Shown: one piece after another, positions 8,455-16,899 of the stretch
Layout: each line of letters opens with the position of its first letter
Position numbering within the stretch: the first letter of the stretch is position 1
NCBI GenBank assembly: GCA_017308235.1
Contig: JAFKFL010000022.1
Span: 1-64,000 of the forward strand
Direction of reading: 5' to 3'
Length of the DNA stretch: 64,000 nt
Origin: Alphaproteobacteria bacterium
GTDB taxonomy: Bacteria; Pseudomonadota; Alphaproteobacteria; Reyranellales; Reyranellaceae
Position numbers and translations under genes: made by a program
Notes under the pieces: generated by a model
What the model saw: only the letters and a program-made list of their open reading frames with translations
Databases searched by the model: none
Told to the model about the DNA's origin: nothing

Positions 8455-10134
8455 ATGCACGGAGTCCTCACCATCCTGAACGTCCTCGGCAGCGTCACGC
8501 TGCTGCTCTGGGGCGTGCGCATGGTGCGGACGGGCCTGACGCGAGCGTTCGGCGCAACATTGCGCCGGGCCATCGGTGCCTGCTCGCGCAACCGATTCAC
8601 GGCATTCGCTGGGGGGCTCGGGCTGACCGGCCTACTGCAGTCGAGCACGGCGACCGCCCTTCTGCTCGCGTCGTTCGCCGGCCGGGGATTGATCTCGCTG
8701 CCGATCGCGCTCGCCGTCATGCTCGGCGCCAACGTCGGGACGACCCTGACGTCCCAGGTGCTTTCGTTCGACCTCGGCTGGCTGTCACCCCTTCTGATCG
8801 CGGCCGGCGTCATCGTCTTCATGACGATTGATGGGAACAAACCGCATCATCTCGGCCGGGTCGGCATAGGACTCGGCCTGATGCTGCTCTCGCTGAAATT
8901 GCTGACGGCCGCCATCGAACCGCTCCGGACTTCGCCCGCCTTCATCGCCGCGCTGGCCGGCATGCAGGACGAATATGTCATCGCCGCCATCCTTGCGACG
9001 GTAGGGACATGGTTCATTCATTCCAGCCTGTCGGCCGTGTTGCTGGTGATGTCCTTCGCTGCAAGCGGGATCATCGGTCCACCCCTGGCGTTGGCCATGG
9101 TCGTGGGCGCCAATGTCGGCGGCGCGCTGGCCCCTTATATGGATCAGTCGGCCACTGACATTGAGGCTCGCCGGGTGCCGCTCGCCAACCTGATTTCCCG
9201 GCTGGTGATCGGCATTGCCTTCCTGCCACTCCTCGTTCCACTCGCACATTGGCTGTCGCTGCTGGAACCGTCGGCCGCCCGCATCGCCGTCAATTTCCAT
9301 ACGCTGTTCAGCTTGGTGGCGGCCGTCGTCTTCCTGCCGCTGACCGAGGCAGTAGCGGCCCTCTGTCGGCGCCTGCTGCCTGCGAAGCCCGTGGCCGACG
9401 ATCCCGGCAAGCCACGCCATCTCGATCCGAATGTGCTCGACACGCCTGCCGAGGCACTGGCATGCGCGCTGCGCGAGACGCTGGCGCTGGGCGATCGGGT
9501 GGCTGACATGCTGCGCCAGTCGATCGACGTGTTCGAGCTCTCCGATCCGAAGGCGGTTCGCGCCATCGAGCATGCCGACAATGCCGTCGATCGGCTTTAC
9601 GAGGCGATCAAGCTCTACCTGATCCAGACCTCCCGCACCGATCTCAGCGAGGAAGAAGGCCAGCGCTACGTAGAGATCCTGACCTTCACCACCAACCTCG
9701 AGCACATTGGCGACATCATCGACAAGAACCTGATGGAGCTCGCGGCCAAGAAGATCAAGAACCGCTACGCCTTCTCGGCCGAGGGACTCGCCGAGCTCAA
9801 AGCCTTCCACACGCGTGTGCTGGAAAACCTGCGTCTGGCGCTGAACGTCTTCACCACACGCGACATCGCCCTCGCCCGCCGCTTGGTAGCGGAAAAAACG
9901 GCGATCCGGGAGGCCGAAGCCAAGGCCGCCGACAGTCATTTCGCCCGACTTCGCGAAGGTCGGCCGGAATCGATCGAAACCAGCTCTATCCATATGGATG
10001 TGATCCGGGACCTCAAGCGCATCAACGGTCATCTGACGTCGGTCGCCTATCCCATCCTCGAAGCCGCTGGTGAGCTCGCCGACACACGGCTCAAGGCGGC
10101 GCAGTCCCTGAGCGACGCTCACGCCAGTCCCTGA
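8455..10134 (+). CDS. Na+/phosphate cotransporter with C-terminal PhoU-like domain (NptA/YjbB type)
   Basis: A 559-residue inner-membrane protein. Residues 1-310 carry the repeated Na/Pi cotransporter core with two QSSTA-like motifs (LLQSSTATALLLASF near 60-75 and the related IHSSLSAVLLVMSF near 185-198) and GANVGTT/GANVGGA motifs. Residues from about 345 to the end are helical and PhoU-like (DRVADMLRQSIDVF, FTTNLEHIGDIIDKNL). The family moves phosphate with sodium, and the E. coli relative YjbB can export it. A Pho-box-like repeat lies directly upstream, and the divergent gene releases phosphate from phosphonoacetate. A phosphate-homeostasis role is therefore well supported, although direction of transport is not. 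Confidence 0.92.
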   Translation: MHGVLTILNVLGSVTLLLWGVRMVRTGLTRAFGATLRRAIGACSRNRFTAFAGGLGLTGLLQSSTATALLLASFAGRGLISLPIALAVMLGANVGTTLTSQVLSFDLGWLSPLLIAAGVIVFMTIDGNKPHHLGRVGIGLGLMLLSLKLLTAAIEPLRTSPAFIAALAGMQDEYVIAAILATVGTWFIHSSLSAVLLVMSFAASGIIGPPLALAMVVGANVGGALAPYMDQSATDIEARRVPLANLISRLVIGIAFLPLLVPLAHWLSLLEPSAARIAVNFHTLFSLVAAVVFLPLTEAVAALCRRLLPAKPVADDPGKPRHLDPNVLDTPAEALACALRETLALGDRVADMLRQSIDVFELSDPKAVRAIEHADNAVDRLYEAIKLYLIQTSRTDLSEEEGQRYVEILTFTTNLEHIGDIIDKNLMELAAKKIKNRYAFSAEGLAELKAFHTRVLENLRLALNVFTTRDIALARRLVAEKTAIREAEAKAADSHFARLREGRPESIETSSIHMDVIRDLKRINGHLTSVAYPILEAAGELADTRLKAAQSLSDAHASP

Positions 10135-10206
10135 CGAGGCGTTGGGGCAACAAGGCGAAACGCCGTCTCGTTGCAATCCAGCGGCCGGAATGCCTAAGGT
10201 CAGCCC

Positions 10207-11400
10207 GTGGTGACGACGACCTCGACCCTGCGGGCACGTATCCATGCAACGCTGCTGCACTCCAACGACAGCCAAAGCGGCCGGCGTTGGCGCGCTTTCC
10301 ACCTCTTCGCCCTGGGATCGGGCCTGCTCGCGGTTGCAGTATCGTCGGTCGTGAACCTGCCGGATCTCGTCGATCGGCTGCTGGTGCTGATCATCGCCCT
10401 CGTGGCTATAATCTTCCTGGTCGAATACGGGCTGCGTCTATGGTCAGCCCCCGAATCGCTGCGCTACAGCGGCCTGTCCGACGGTCGCGCGCGGTTGAGG
10501 TGGGCCCTTTCCGCAACCGGCCTGATCGGCCTCCTAGCGGTCGTGCCCGCCTTCGCCATCTCCGTAAGTGCCGTTAAGGCCGACAGCGACTTCGCTGCCA
10601 TCTTTTGCATCCTCTGGATCCTGAAGCTCAGCGTCCATGCGCCAGCGACGGGAACGCTTGGGCGAGTCATCTCCAACGAGCGGGCAGCACTGTCGAGCGT
10701 GCTGATCATCTTTATCATCGTGCTGGTGACGGCGGCGACGGCGACGTATTTCTTCGAGCGTGGCGGGCAGCCCGATCAGTTCGGCGACCTTCCGTCCTCC
10801 CTATGGTGGGCCGTGGTGACGCTAACAACCACCGGCTATGGCGACGTCGTCCCTCATACGGTGGGCGGCAGGATGGTGGGGTCGGTCGTTATGGTAAGCG
10901 GCATCCTGGTGCTGGCCTTGATGACCGGTATCCTTGCCACGGGCTTCGCCGAGGAAGTGCGGCGCCGCGAATATCTGCGGGTGTGGGACCAGGTGGTCAA
11001 AGTGCCGATGTTCACTGAGCTCGGCACGGTCACCTTGTCGGAAATCGTAGGCAAGCTTCGCGTCCGCTACTATCCGCCACGCTTCGTCGTCGTGCGCCGC
11101 GACGAGCCCGGCGATTCGATGTTCTTCATCTCTGACGGCGAAGTCGAAGTGCGCCTGCCGCGCGAGCCGGTGCGGTTGGGTCAGGGTGGATTCTTTGGCG
11201 AGATGGCATTGCTCGATCGCCTGCCGCGTAGCGCCACCATCGTCACCACCCAGCCAACGACCTTGCTTGTCCTCTATGCCAGCGACTTCTATGAGATCGC
11301 TGCACATATCCCCTCTCTCGTTGCCGCAGTGGAGAAGGAAGCGCGTCGGCGGCGCCAGGAGAACGAATCCGGCCAAGCCACGCCAAGCGCTTCGTCGTGA
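10207..11400 (+). CDS. Cyclic-nucleotide-binding potassium channel (MloK1-like)
   Basis: A 397-residue six-helix channel. The pore selectivity filter TTGYGD is at residues 208-213, preceded by a pore helix (SLWWAVVTLT). The S4 region carries few arginines, as in the non-voltage-gated MlotiK1. Residues about 270-385 form a cyclic-nucleotide-binding domain. Its phosphate-binding cassette is FFGEMALLDRLPRSAT (329-344), with the conserved Glu-332 and Arg-341. This predicts a K+ channel opened by cAMP in the inner membrane. The start is GTG with an AAGG ribosome site. The stop overlaps the GTG start of the next gene (GTGA), so an amidinotransferase-like protein is made together with it. That pairing is unusual. 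Confidence 0.93.
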   Translation: MVTTTSTLRARIHATLLHSNDSQSGRRWRAFHLFALGSGLLAVAVSSVVNLPDLVDRLLVLIIALVAIIFLVEYGLRLWSAPESLRYSGLSDGRARLRWALSATGLIGLLAVVPAFAISVSAVKADSDFAAIFCILWILKLSVHAPATGTLGRVISNERAALSSVLIIFIIVLVTAATATYFFERGGQPDQFGDLPSSLWWAVVTLTTTGYGDVVPHTVGGRMVGSVVMVSGILVLALMTGILATGFAEEVRRREYLRVWDQVVKVPMFTELGTVTLSEIVGKLRVRYYPPRFVVVRRDEPGDSMFFISDGEVEVRLPREPVRLGQGGFFGEMALLDRLPRSATIVTTQPTTLLVLYASDFYEIAAHIPSLVAAVEKEARRRRQENESGQATPSASS

Positions 11401-12350
11401 CCGTGAGCGGCGTGCACCATGAGTGGGATCGTCTGCGCGAGACGATCGTGGGTATCGCACCTGCCGATGAGATCGTCGTTTTTCACGAGGAGTCACAGCG
11501 CTGGCTCGCTCCTTCTGCCGAAGCGATCAGCCAGACGCACGCTGGACGGCGTCTGATCGAGGTCGACGCTGAACGTGCGCGAAGGACCGAAACACAAATC
11601 GAAGACCTGGCGGCGCTGCTACAGCGCGAGGGAATTGCCGTTCATAGACCGGAGCGCCTGCAAGGTCTCGAACGTCATTTCCTGGCGCCGAACGGCGAAG
11701 GGGCCCAGCTCTTTCCCCGCGACGCGTTGGTCGCCGTCGGCGACCATGCGATCGAGGCCTCGCTACGCCTGCAATGCCGGCAGAGAGAGCGCTTCGGCTT
11801 GCGCCCGTATGCCCAGCGCCTTGCAGCAAACGGCGCGCACTGGTCGAGCGTTCCGCTCGGCTGGCCCAATGCGGTCGATGGCCCCTTCCTCGAAGGGGGT
11901 GACGTGCTGTTGAACGGCCACGAGATCTATGTCGGCATGTCCGGCTGTGCCACGGACATGGCGGGCGTCGACTGGCTGCAGGCGCTGCTCGGCAACAGCC
12001 ATCGCGTGGTCCCGGTCGCCTTGCGGTCAAATGTCCTGCATCTCGATTGGGTGCTGGCGCTCCTCCAGCCCGGGTTGCTGGTTTATTGCCCGGAAAAGTT
12101 GATCGACGGCCTGCCGATGTCGTTGCGCTCGTGGGACAAGATCGCGCTCCATCCGGACGAAGCCGAACGGCTCCAGGCAAACCTGCTCGTGCTCGAGAAG
12201 GGTCGCGCGGTCGTCGACATTGCAAGTACGCGACTGATCGGGGAGTTACGCCAACGCAAGGTCGAAGCAATCCCTCTGTGCTTCGACGGACCCATCAGCT
12301 TCGGAGGTGGTCTGCGCTCGGCCCATCTGGCCTTGCGGCGTGACGGTTAG
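11397..12350 (+). CDS. Amidinotransferase/arginine-deiminase-fold protein, catalytic Cys replaced
   Basis: A 317-residue protein with the five-bladed guanidino-group-modifying fold. It keeps the acidic motif FLEGGD at 164-169 and the catalytic-His motif LHLD at 214-217. The expected C-terminal GGGxHCxT nucleophile motif reads GGGLRSAH (303-310), so the Cys is Ser-308 and the preceding His is Arg-307. Active members transfer or hydrolyse amidino groups through a covalent Cys intermediate. This one may therefore be a pseudoenzyme that only binds arginine-like compounds, or it may use another chemistry. It is translationally coupled to the upstream K+ channel (GTGA). Its stop overlaps the stop of the convergent glycosyltransferase (TTAG). 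Confidence 0.75.
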   Translation: MTVSGVHHEWDRLRETIVGIAPADEIVVFHEESQRWLAPSAEAISQTHAGRRLIEVDAERARRTETQIEDLAALLQREGIAVHRPERLQGLERHFLAPNGEGAQLFPRDALVAVGDHAIEASLRLQCRQRERFGLRPYAQRLAANGAHWSSVPLGWPNAVDGPFLEGGDVLLNGHEIYVGMSGCATDMAGVDWLQALLGNSHRVVPVALRSNVLHLDWVLALLQPGLLVYCPEKLIDGLPMSLRSWDKIALHPDEAERLQANLLVLEKGRAVVDIASTRLIGELRQRKVEAIPLCFDGPISFGGGLRSAHLALRRDG

Positions 12351-13648
12351 CTGCCGCGCTTGGGTGTGCGGTCGAAGACGATCGGCTTTGGAGTCGCGAT
12401 CGCTTTCCGAAGATGCACGAACAGGCTACGCACGACGGTTGCCACCTGGCCGGCGACAAACCGCAGCAGCACGACCGCGAAGCGCCACGGCGGCATCTCG
12501 CCGTCGCGGATGAAATTGTGCCCGGCGCGCAGGAAGGTCGTGGCGCAAACGAGCACCCACGCCAGTGTCACGAGGAACACGGCCAGGAGCAAAGGCACCA
12601 TCGACGGCGCCAGGAGGCCAGCCAGGACGCCGGAGACGATACCGACCAGCAGCATCGGCTGATTGAGCGACATGCAAAGATGCAAGAGCGCCGCCCCCTT
12701 GGCAGCCAACGACATGCCGCGGCTCATCAGGATCACCGGGAACATGCGCATCGAGACGTGCCGGAAGCCATCCTGCCAGCGCTGCTGCTGGCGCAGCCAG
12801 GTCTTGGTGTCTGCCGGCAATTCGCCCGGGACGGCAACACTGGTGAGGAATACGGCACGCCAGCCCTTGACCCAACCACGGTAGGTTAGATCGAGATCCT
12901 CGGTGACAGTGTCACCCTTCCAGCCGCCACCCGCCTCGATGGCGGCGCGCTGCCAGATACCGCACGTTCCATTGAAGGGCAACGGATGGCCCGCCCAATA
13001 GCGCGTCGCCTGTTCGATGCCGAGATGGGCGTCAAGCGTCACCATCTGCATCTCGGTGAGCGCGTTCTCGTGCGGATTGAGGAAATCGAAGCGGGCTTGC
13101 ACGAAGGCGGTGCTCGGCTCGGCCACGAAGACGCGCATGCAGCGCCGCAGGAAATCGGCCGGCGGCGTATAGTCGACATCGAAGATGGCGAAATAGTCGT
13201 AGGGCGTCTGCTGCATGGCCTCGTGCAGGGCACCGCCCTTGAAGCCGCTGCGATCGGTGCGCTGCAGGGCGACGATGTCAAAGCCTTTGCCCTGCAACTC
13301 GGCGGCCACGGTGCGCGCCAGCTCCGCCGTTTCGTCAGTGCTGTCGTCGAGTATCTGGATGTGCAGCTTGTCGCGCGGCCAGTCGAGTTGCGCCGCGGCC
13401 TCGACCCCGCGCCTCAGAACCGGTCCCTCATTGAATGACGGGATCTGGACGACGACGTGCGGCAATTCGCTGTCGGGCGGCAGCGGTGTCATCAGAAGCC
13501 CTTCTTCATGTTCCAGCCCCTCGCGCTTCAGGCGATGGTGGAGCACGACCATGTAGAGCAGGCTGCCGATGAAGGCCGCGAGAAGCAGACAGCAGACGCC
13601 GAATACGGCGGCAAGGAAAAGAGCCAGGAAAGCGATGATGGCCGTCAT
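12347..13648 (-). CDS. Membrane glycosyltransferase family 2 (CslA/cellulose-synthase-like), last gene of glycan locus
   Basis: A 433-residue processive-type GT2. There is an N-terminal membrane anchor (residues 1-38) and a GT-A domain with QIPSFNE, LDDSTDET, RTDRSGFKGGAL and the metal-binding DVD (FAIFDVDYTPP). The TEDLD base motif follows, then the QQQRW product-binding motif and C-terminal membrane helices. This layout is shared with bacterial glucomannan or beta-glucan synthases. It is a close paralogue of the gene directly upstream (7-base gap). The two could make alternating linkages or form a heteromeric synthase; that is inference. Its stop overlaps that of the convergent amidinotransferase-like gene by four bases. 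Confidence 0.92.
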   Translation of the reverse strand: MTAIIAFLALFLAAVFGVCCLLLAAFIGSLLYMVVLHHRLKREGLEHEEGLLMTPLPPDSELPHVVVQIPSFNEGPVLRRGVEAAAQLDWPRDKLHIQILDDSTDETAELARTVAAELQGKGFDIVALQRTDRSGFKGGALHEAMQQTPYDYFAIFDVDYTPPADFLRRCMRVFVAEPSTAFVQARFDFLNPHENALTEMQMVTLDAHLGIEQATRYWAGHPLPFNGTCGIWQRAAIEAGGGWKGDTVTEDLDLTYRGWVKGWRAVFLTSVAVPGELPADTKTWLRQQQRWQDGFRHVSMRMFPVILMSRGMSLAAKGAALLHLCMSLNQPMLLVGIVSGVLAGLLAPSMVPLLLAVFLVTLAWVLVCATTFLRAGHNFIRDGEMPPWRFAVVLLRFVAGQVATVVRSLFVHLRKAIATPKPIVFDRTPKRGS

Positions 13649-13655
13649 TGATCTA

Positions 13656-14900
13656 TCACGAGCCAGTCTTCGGGGTGCGCTTGAACTCGGTTTTCCGCCC
13701 CAGGCCCGCAGCCACGATAGCGCCGGTATTGGCTACGGCAAGATAGACGATCAGCGCCGGCACCGTCGCCGCCGTGGCTAAATAGTTCAGCACGCTGCCG
13801 CGTTGCAGGCGGCGATAGGCACCCCAGGTCATGCCAATCAGCACCACCAGCATGAGCACCAGCCACATCCAAAGCAGCGCGCCAAGGATGGGCAGGAGCC
13901 GGCCGTGGCCGAGTGCTGACACGACGAGAGCAACGATGCCCACGACCAGGACGGGGAAAATGAGCTGCTGGCCGAGCGCCACCGTGGTGGTGAACTTCGC
14001 TTCGCTCGACCAGTCAGCATTCCAGATCTGCGGCAGGAGTTTGCGCGCTACCTGGATGAAGCCCTTGGACCAGCGGCTCTGCTGGGCGCTGAAATCGCCG
14101 AGCTGCTGCGGTAGCTCCCCGGTGACATGCGGCTCCATCAGGAATACCCCACCCCACCCCTTCAGATGGGTGCGCAGCACCAGATCGAGATCCTCCGACA
14201 GCGTATCATGCGACCAACCGCCGGCGTCCTCGACAGCGGCCCGACGCCAGATCCCGCCGGTCCCATTGAACTGGAACGGCACGCCGCGCCGCGCCCGCAC
14301 GTCCTGTTCGACCGCGAAATGCGCGTCCTGCATCAGCCGCTGCGCCCGCGTCAGCCAGGTGCGGCCGCCGTTGCCCCATTCGATCCGGGTCTGCGCGAAG
14401 GCCGCACGTGGCGCCGCCAGAAGAGCCGCCATCGATCGCCGAAGCCAATCGGAAGGCGGCACAAAATCCGCATCGAAGACGGCGACATAGGGCGCGTCGC
14501 AAAGTCTCATGCCAGCGGCCAGCGCGCCGGCTTTGAAGCCGCTGCGATCGCGACGACGAACGTGGTCCGCGTCGATCCCTTCTCGCCGCAGTCGCGCGAC
14601 TGCATGCTGGGCGATATCCGACGTGAGATCGGTGCTGTCGTCCAGTATCTGGATCTTCAGCCGGTCATGGGGCCAGTCGAGAGCACCCGCCGCCCTGACC
14701 GCACGCTCGACCACCATCGGCTCGTTGTAGATGGGGATCTGGACCAGCACACGCGGCAGTTCATCCGGCAACTCCGGCGCCCCCGCTTCAGCACGAGGCA
14801 GATCGGCCAGCCAATAGAGCAGATAGAAAAAATAGCCGGCGATCCCGAGCTGCGCCGCCAAGCAAAGCACGACGACGAGATCGACGAGAAAGAGCAGCAC
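13656..14900 (-). CDS. Membrane glycosyltransferase family 2 (CslA/cellulose-synthase-like), second paralogue
   Basis: The same architecture as its downstream neighbour: an N-terminal helix (LLFLVDLVVVLCL), then QIPIYNE, LDDSTDLT, RRDRSGFKAGAL, DADF, SEDLDL and QQSRW, and four or so C-terminal helices. About 414 residues. The open frame runs on upstream to 15059, but that part is antisense-like and overlaps the ABC ATPase. The GTG at 14898-14900, just after the ATPase stop at 14914, is the likely start, although its ribosome site is weak. Residues such as EWWSG before it could also belong if a rare ATT start is used. It probably polymerises a hexose at the inner membrane. Confidence 0.88.
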   Translation of the reverse strand: MLLFLVDLVVVLCLAAQLGIAGYFFYLLYWLADLPRAEAGAPELPDELPRVLVQIPIYNEPMVVERAVRAAGALDWPHDRLKIQILDDSTDLTSDIAQHAVARLRREGIDADHVRRRDRSGFKAGALAAGMRLCDAPYVAVFDADFVPPSDWLRRSMAALLAAPRAAFAQTRIEWGNGGRTWLTRAQRLMQDAHFAVEQDVRARRGVPFQFNGTGGIWRRAAVEDAGGWSHDTLSEDLDLVLRTHLKGWGGVFLMEPHVTGELPQQLGDFSAQQSRWSKGFIQVARKLLPQIWNADWSSEAKFTTTVALGQQLIFPVLVVGIVALVVSALGHGRLLPILGALLWMWLVLMLVVLIGMTWGAYRRLQRGSVLNYLATAATVPALIVYLAVANTGAIVAAGLGRKTEFKRTPKTGS

Positions 14901-14913
14901 GCCCGACCACCAT

Positions 14914-15630
14914 TCAATGGTAGTGGATCGGCACTTCGAAACAACGGCCGTCCTCGATATGGAGGCGGCGGTTGGCGACATCGAAGATCCGCTCATCGTG
15001 CGTTGAAAGAACGACTGCGCATTTGGCGCGCATGGCCAGGTCCTTGAGCTGGTCGACAACCAGCCGACCAGCGACCCGGTCGAGCGCCGACGTGGGCTCG
15101 TCGGCGATGATCAGGTCCGGCAGGCCGATCATCACGCGGGCGATCGCCACACGTTGCTGCTGGCCGCCCGACAGCTCGTCGGGCCAGGAGTCGGCCTTGT
15201 CCGCCAGACCCAGCAGGCTCAACAGATGACGCGCCCGGGTCTCGTCCCATCGCGGATGCGTCAATGCCGTCGTGGAGACGCCGGCTACCACGTTCTGTAG
15301 GGCCGTCAGGGACGACAGCAAATTTCGCTTCTGGAACAAGAAACGCACCCGGTTGCGCAGCCTGTCCAGTTCGGCATTCGTGAGATCGCCCACGTTGGTA
15401 TTGAGCAGCCGAAGCTGGCCCTCGGAGGGACGACGCATGGTCCCGAGAATGGTAAGCAGTGTCGTCTTGCCGGAGCCCGACGGACCCGTGACGATCAGCA
15501 ACTCGCCTTCGCGGACCTGCATGTTGATGTCGAACAGGACATCCACGCGCTGCGGCCCCTCGCCGTAGTGATGGTGGACGTCGATGGCCTCGACGACCGC
15601 CGGGCCGTAGGCGTTGCCGTCAGTCGACAT
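14914..15630 (-). CDS. ABC transporter ATPase, DevA/MacB-like
   Basis: A 238-residue ATPase with Walker A GPSGSGKTTLL near residues 49-59, a Q-loop (LFQKRNLL), signature DELSGGQQQRVAIAR, Walker B LIIADEPTSALD and the switch His (STHDER). It belongs to the DevA/LolD/MacB branch that drives FtsX-type permeases rather than classical importers. It is 3 bases downstream of the permease gene and follows an HlyD-family adaptor gene. The three together resemble DevBCA, the heterocyst glycolipid exporter of cyanobacteria. Here the cargo is likely a glycan or glycolipid made by the adjacent glycosyltransferases. The exact substrate is unknown. Confidence 0.92.
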   Translation of the reverse strand: MSTDGNAYGPAVVEAIDVHHHYGEGPQRVDVLFDINMQVREGELLIVTGPSGSGKTTLLTILGTMRRPSEGQLRLLNTNVGDLTNAELDRLRNRVRFLFQKRNLLSSLTALQNVVAGVSTTALTHPRWDETRARHLLSLLGLADKADSWPDELSGGQQQRVAIARVMIGLPDLIIADEPTSALDRVAGRLVVDQLKDLAMRAKCAVVLSTHDERIFDVANRRLHIEDGRCFEVPIHYH

Positions 15631-15633
15631 GGG

Positions 15634-16899
15634 TTATTCGAACAACATGATAGGGTCGACCTTCCACAGGCGCCGGATCGCGAACAGGCTCGAGACGACG
15701 GTCATGATGATCGACGCCAGGAGCGAGACCACCATCTCGCGCAAGCCCATGGTCATGCCGAGGTGGATAGATGCCTCGGCGATGCCGTAGACGATCCGCG
15801 CCAGGGTGAAGGCAACGATGTAGGCCGGCGTAATGATGGCGGCGCCGATCTGGCCGATCATGCAGAGGAAGAACCACCAGTCGTAGCCCAGGCTCTTCAG
15901 GATCGCGTATTCAGGCAAATAGAAACGGATGATCTGGTATTGGGCGTAGTAGATGAACACCATGCCGATCATCAGGCCCATGATGAAGCCCAGGTCGGTG
16001 ATGTAGCCGACTGGGGTCTCTCGCGACCAGTAACGCCGCTCACGCGCCTCGAATTCGTCGCGCGTGATCACCTCGCCGCGGCCTGACAGGTCCCGATTGA
16101 GCTGCTGCGCCACCTCGGCCGTATTGGTGCCTGGCGCCAGCCGGATGCCCATGAATGCCGGGCGGTCGGAGTACCATTCGCCGAGCAGCTCATCCATCGA
16201 ACCTTCCGACATGATGATCGCACCGTCATTCACCACGTTGGGGCCGATGGCCACCGTGCCGACCACAAACATTTCCCGGAGAACGCCGCGATTGTCGGGT
16301 GGACCTGTGACAGGAACCTCCTTGCCGCTCTGGGCCTGCGTGGCCAGATCGCCAAAATAGGGGCGCGAGTCGCGATCGAACAGAATGCGGCGCGTGACGC
16401 GGAGCTTGTAAAGATTATCGGCCAGGCCGGGCACATTGATCGCCGGGCGCTCGACATCGATAGCGTACCATGCGAGTCGCCGCGCCACCGGCATGTCGGC
16501 GCTCTTGAGTGACATAACGCCAAACCAGACGGGCAGCACCTGCGCGACCGACGAATTGGCCGACACGACGTCGGTCATGGCAACCGGCACGTCGGCGTTG
16601 AGCTGCAGCGACTTGAACCCGTAGGGAACCAGCACGAGATCAGTCACGACCGCTTGGTGAATGCGGACGGCGGAGTCGTAGACGGCACGCTCGACGCCGA
16701 GCTGGGCGAATATCACGAGCAGGCTCGCGGTCACGCCGGCCAGCGAGAGCAGCGTACTCGTCCGTTGCCGCTTCAGCTGCTGCACGCCAAGCGGCATGGC
16801 GGCGGCAGTCTTGGCGGCGGCTCGGAACGACGCCAGGGAGAACTGCGGCCATCTCCAGCGCAACCTCAGCGACGGAGCGGCAGGCAGAGAAATGGCCAT
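15634..16899 (-). CDS. ABC transporter permease, DevC-type with FtsX domain
   Basis: A 421-residue permease. After a cytoplasmic N-terminus and one helix (TLLSLAGVTASLLVIFAQLGVE) comes a large periplasmic domain (about residues 75-265). Three C-terminal helices of the FtsX/MacB fold follow (LGFIMGLMIGMVFIYYAQYQII, then two more). This is the DevC topology. It partners the downstream ATPase (3-base gap) and the upstream HlyD adaptor, whose stop overlaps its ATG (TAATG). Such tripartite pumps use mechanotransmission to push substrate through an outer-membrane channel. No TolC homologue is in the window, but the OPX lipoprotein is immediately upstream. Confidence 0.9.
   Translation of the reverse strand: MAISLPAAPSLRLRWRWPQFSLASFRAAAKTAAAMPLGVQQLKRQRTSTLLSLAGVTASLLVIFAQLGVERAVYDSAVRIHQAVVTDLVLVPYGFKSLQLNADVPVAMTDVVSANSSVAQVLPVWFGVMSLKSADMPVARRLAWYAIDVERPAINVPGLADNLYKLRVTRRILFDRDSRPYFGDLATQAQSGKEVPVTGPPDNRGVLREMFVVGTVAIGPNVVNDGAIIMSEGSMDELLGEWYSDRPAFMGIRLAPGTNTAEVAQQLNRDLSGRGEVITRDEFEARERRYWSRETPVGYITDLGFIMGLMIGMVFIYYAQYQIIRFYLPEYAILKSLGYDWWFFLCMIGQIGAAIITPAYIVAFTLARIVYGIAEASIHLGMTMGLREMVVSLLASIIMTVVSSLFAIRRLWKVDPIMLFE

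Noticed and set aside
10135..10206. Intrinsic terminator after the Na/phosphate cotransporter
   Set aside because: Only a short GGCG/CGCC hairpin without a T-run.
8785..10302. Long antisense open frame over the Na/phosphate cotransporter
   Set aside because: It is a high-GC shadow with no recognisable domain; the sense frame has clear conserved motifs.
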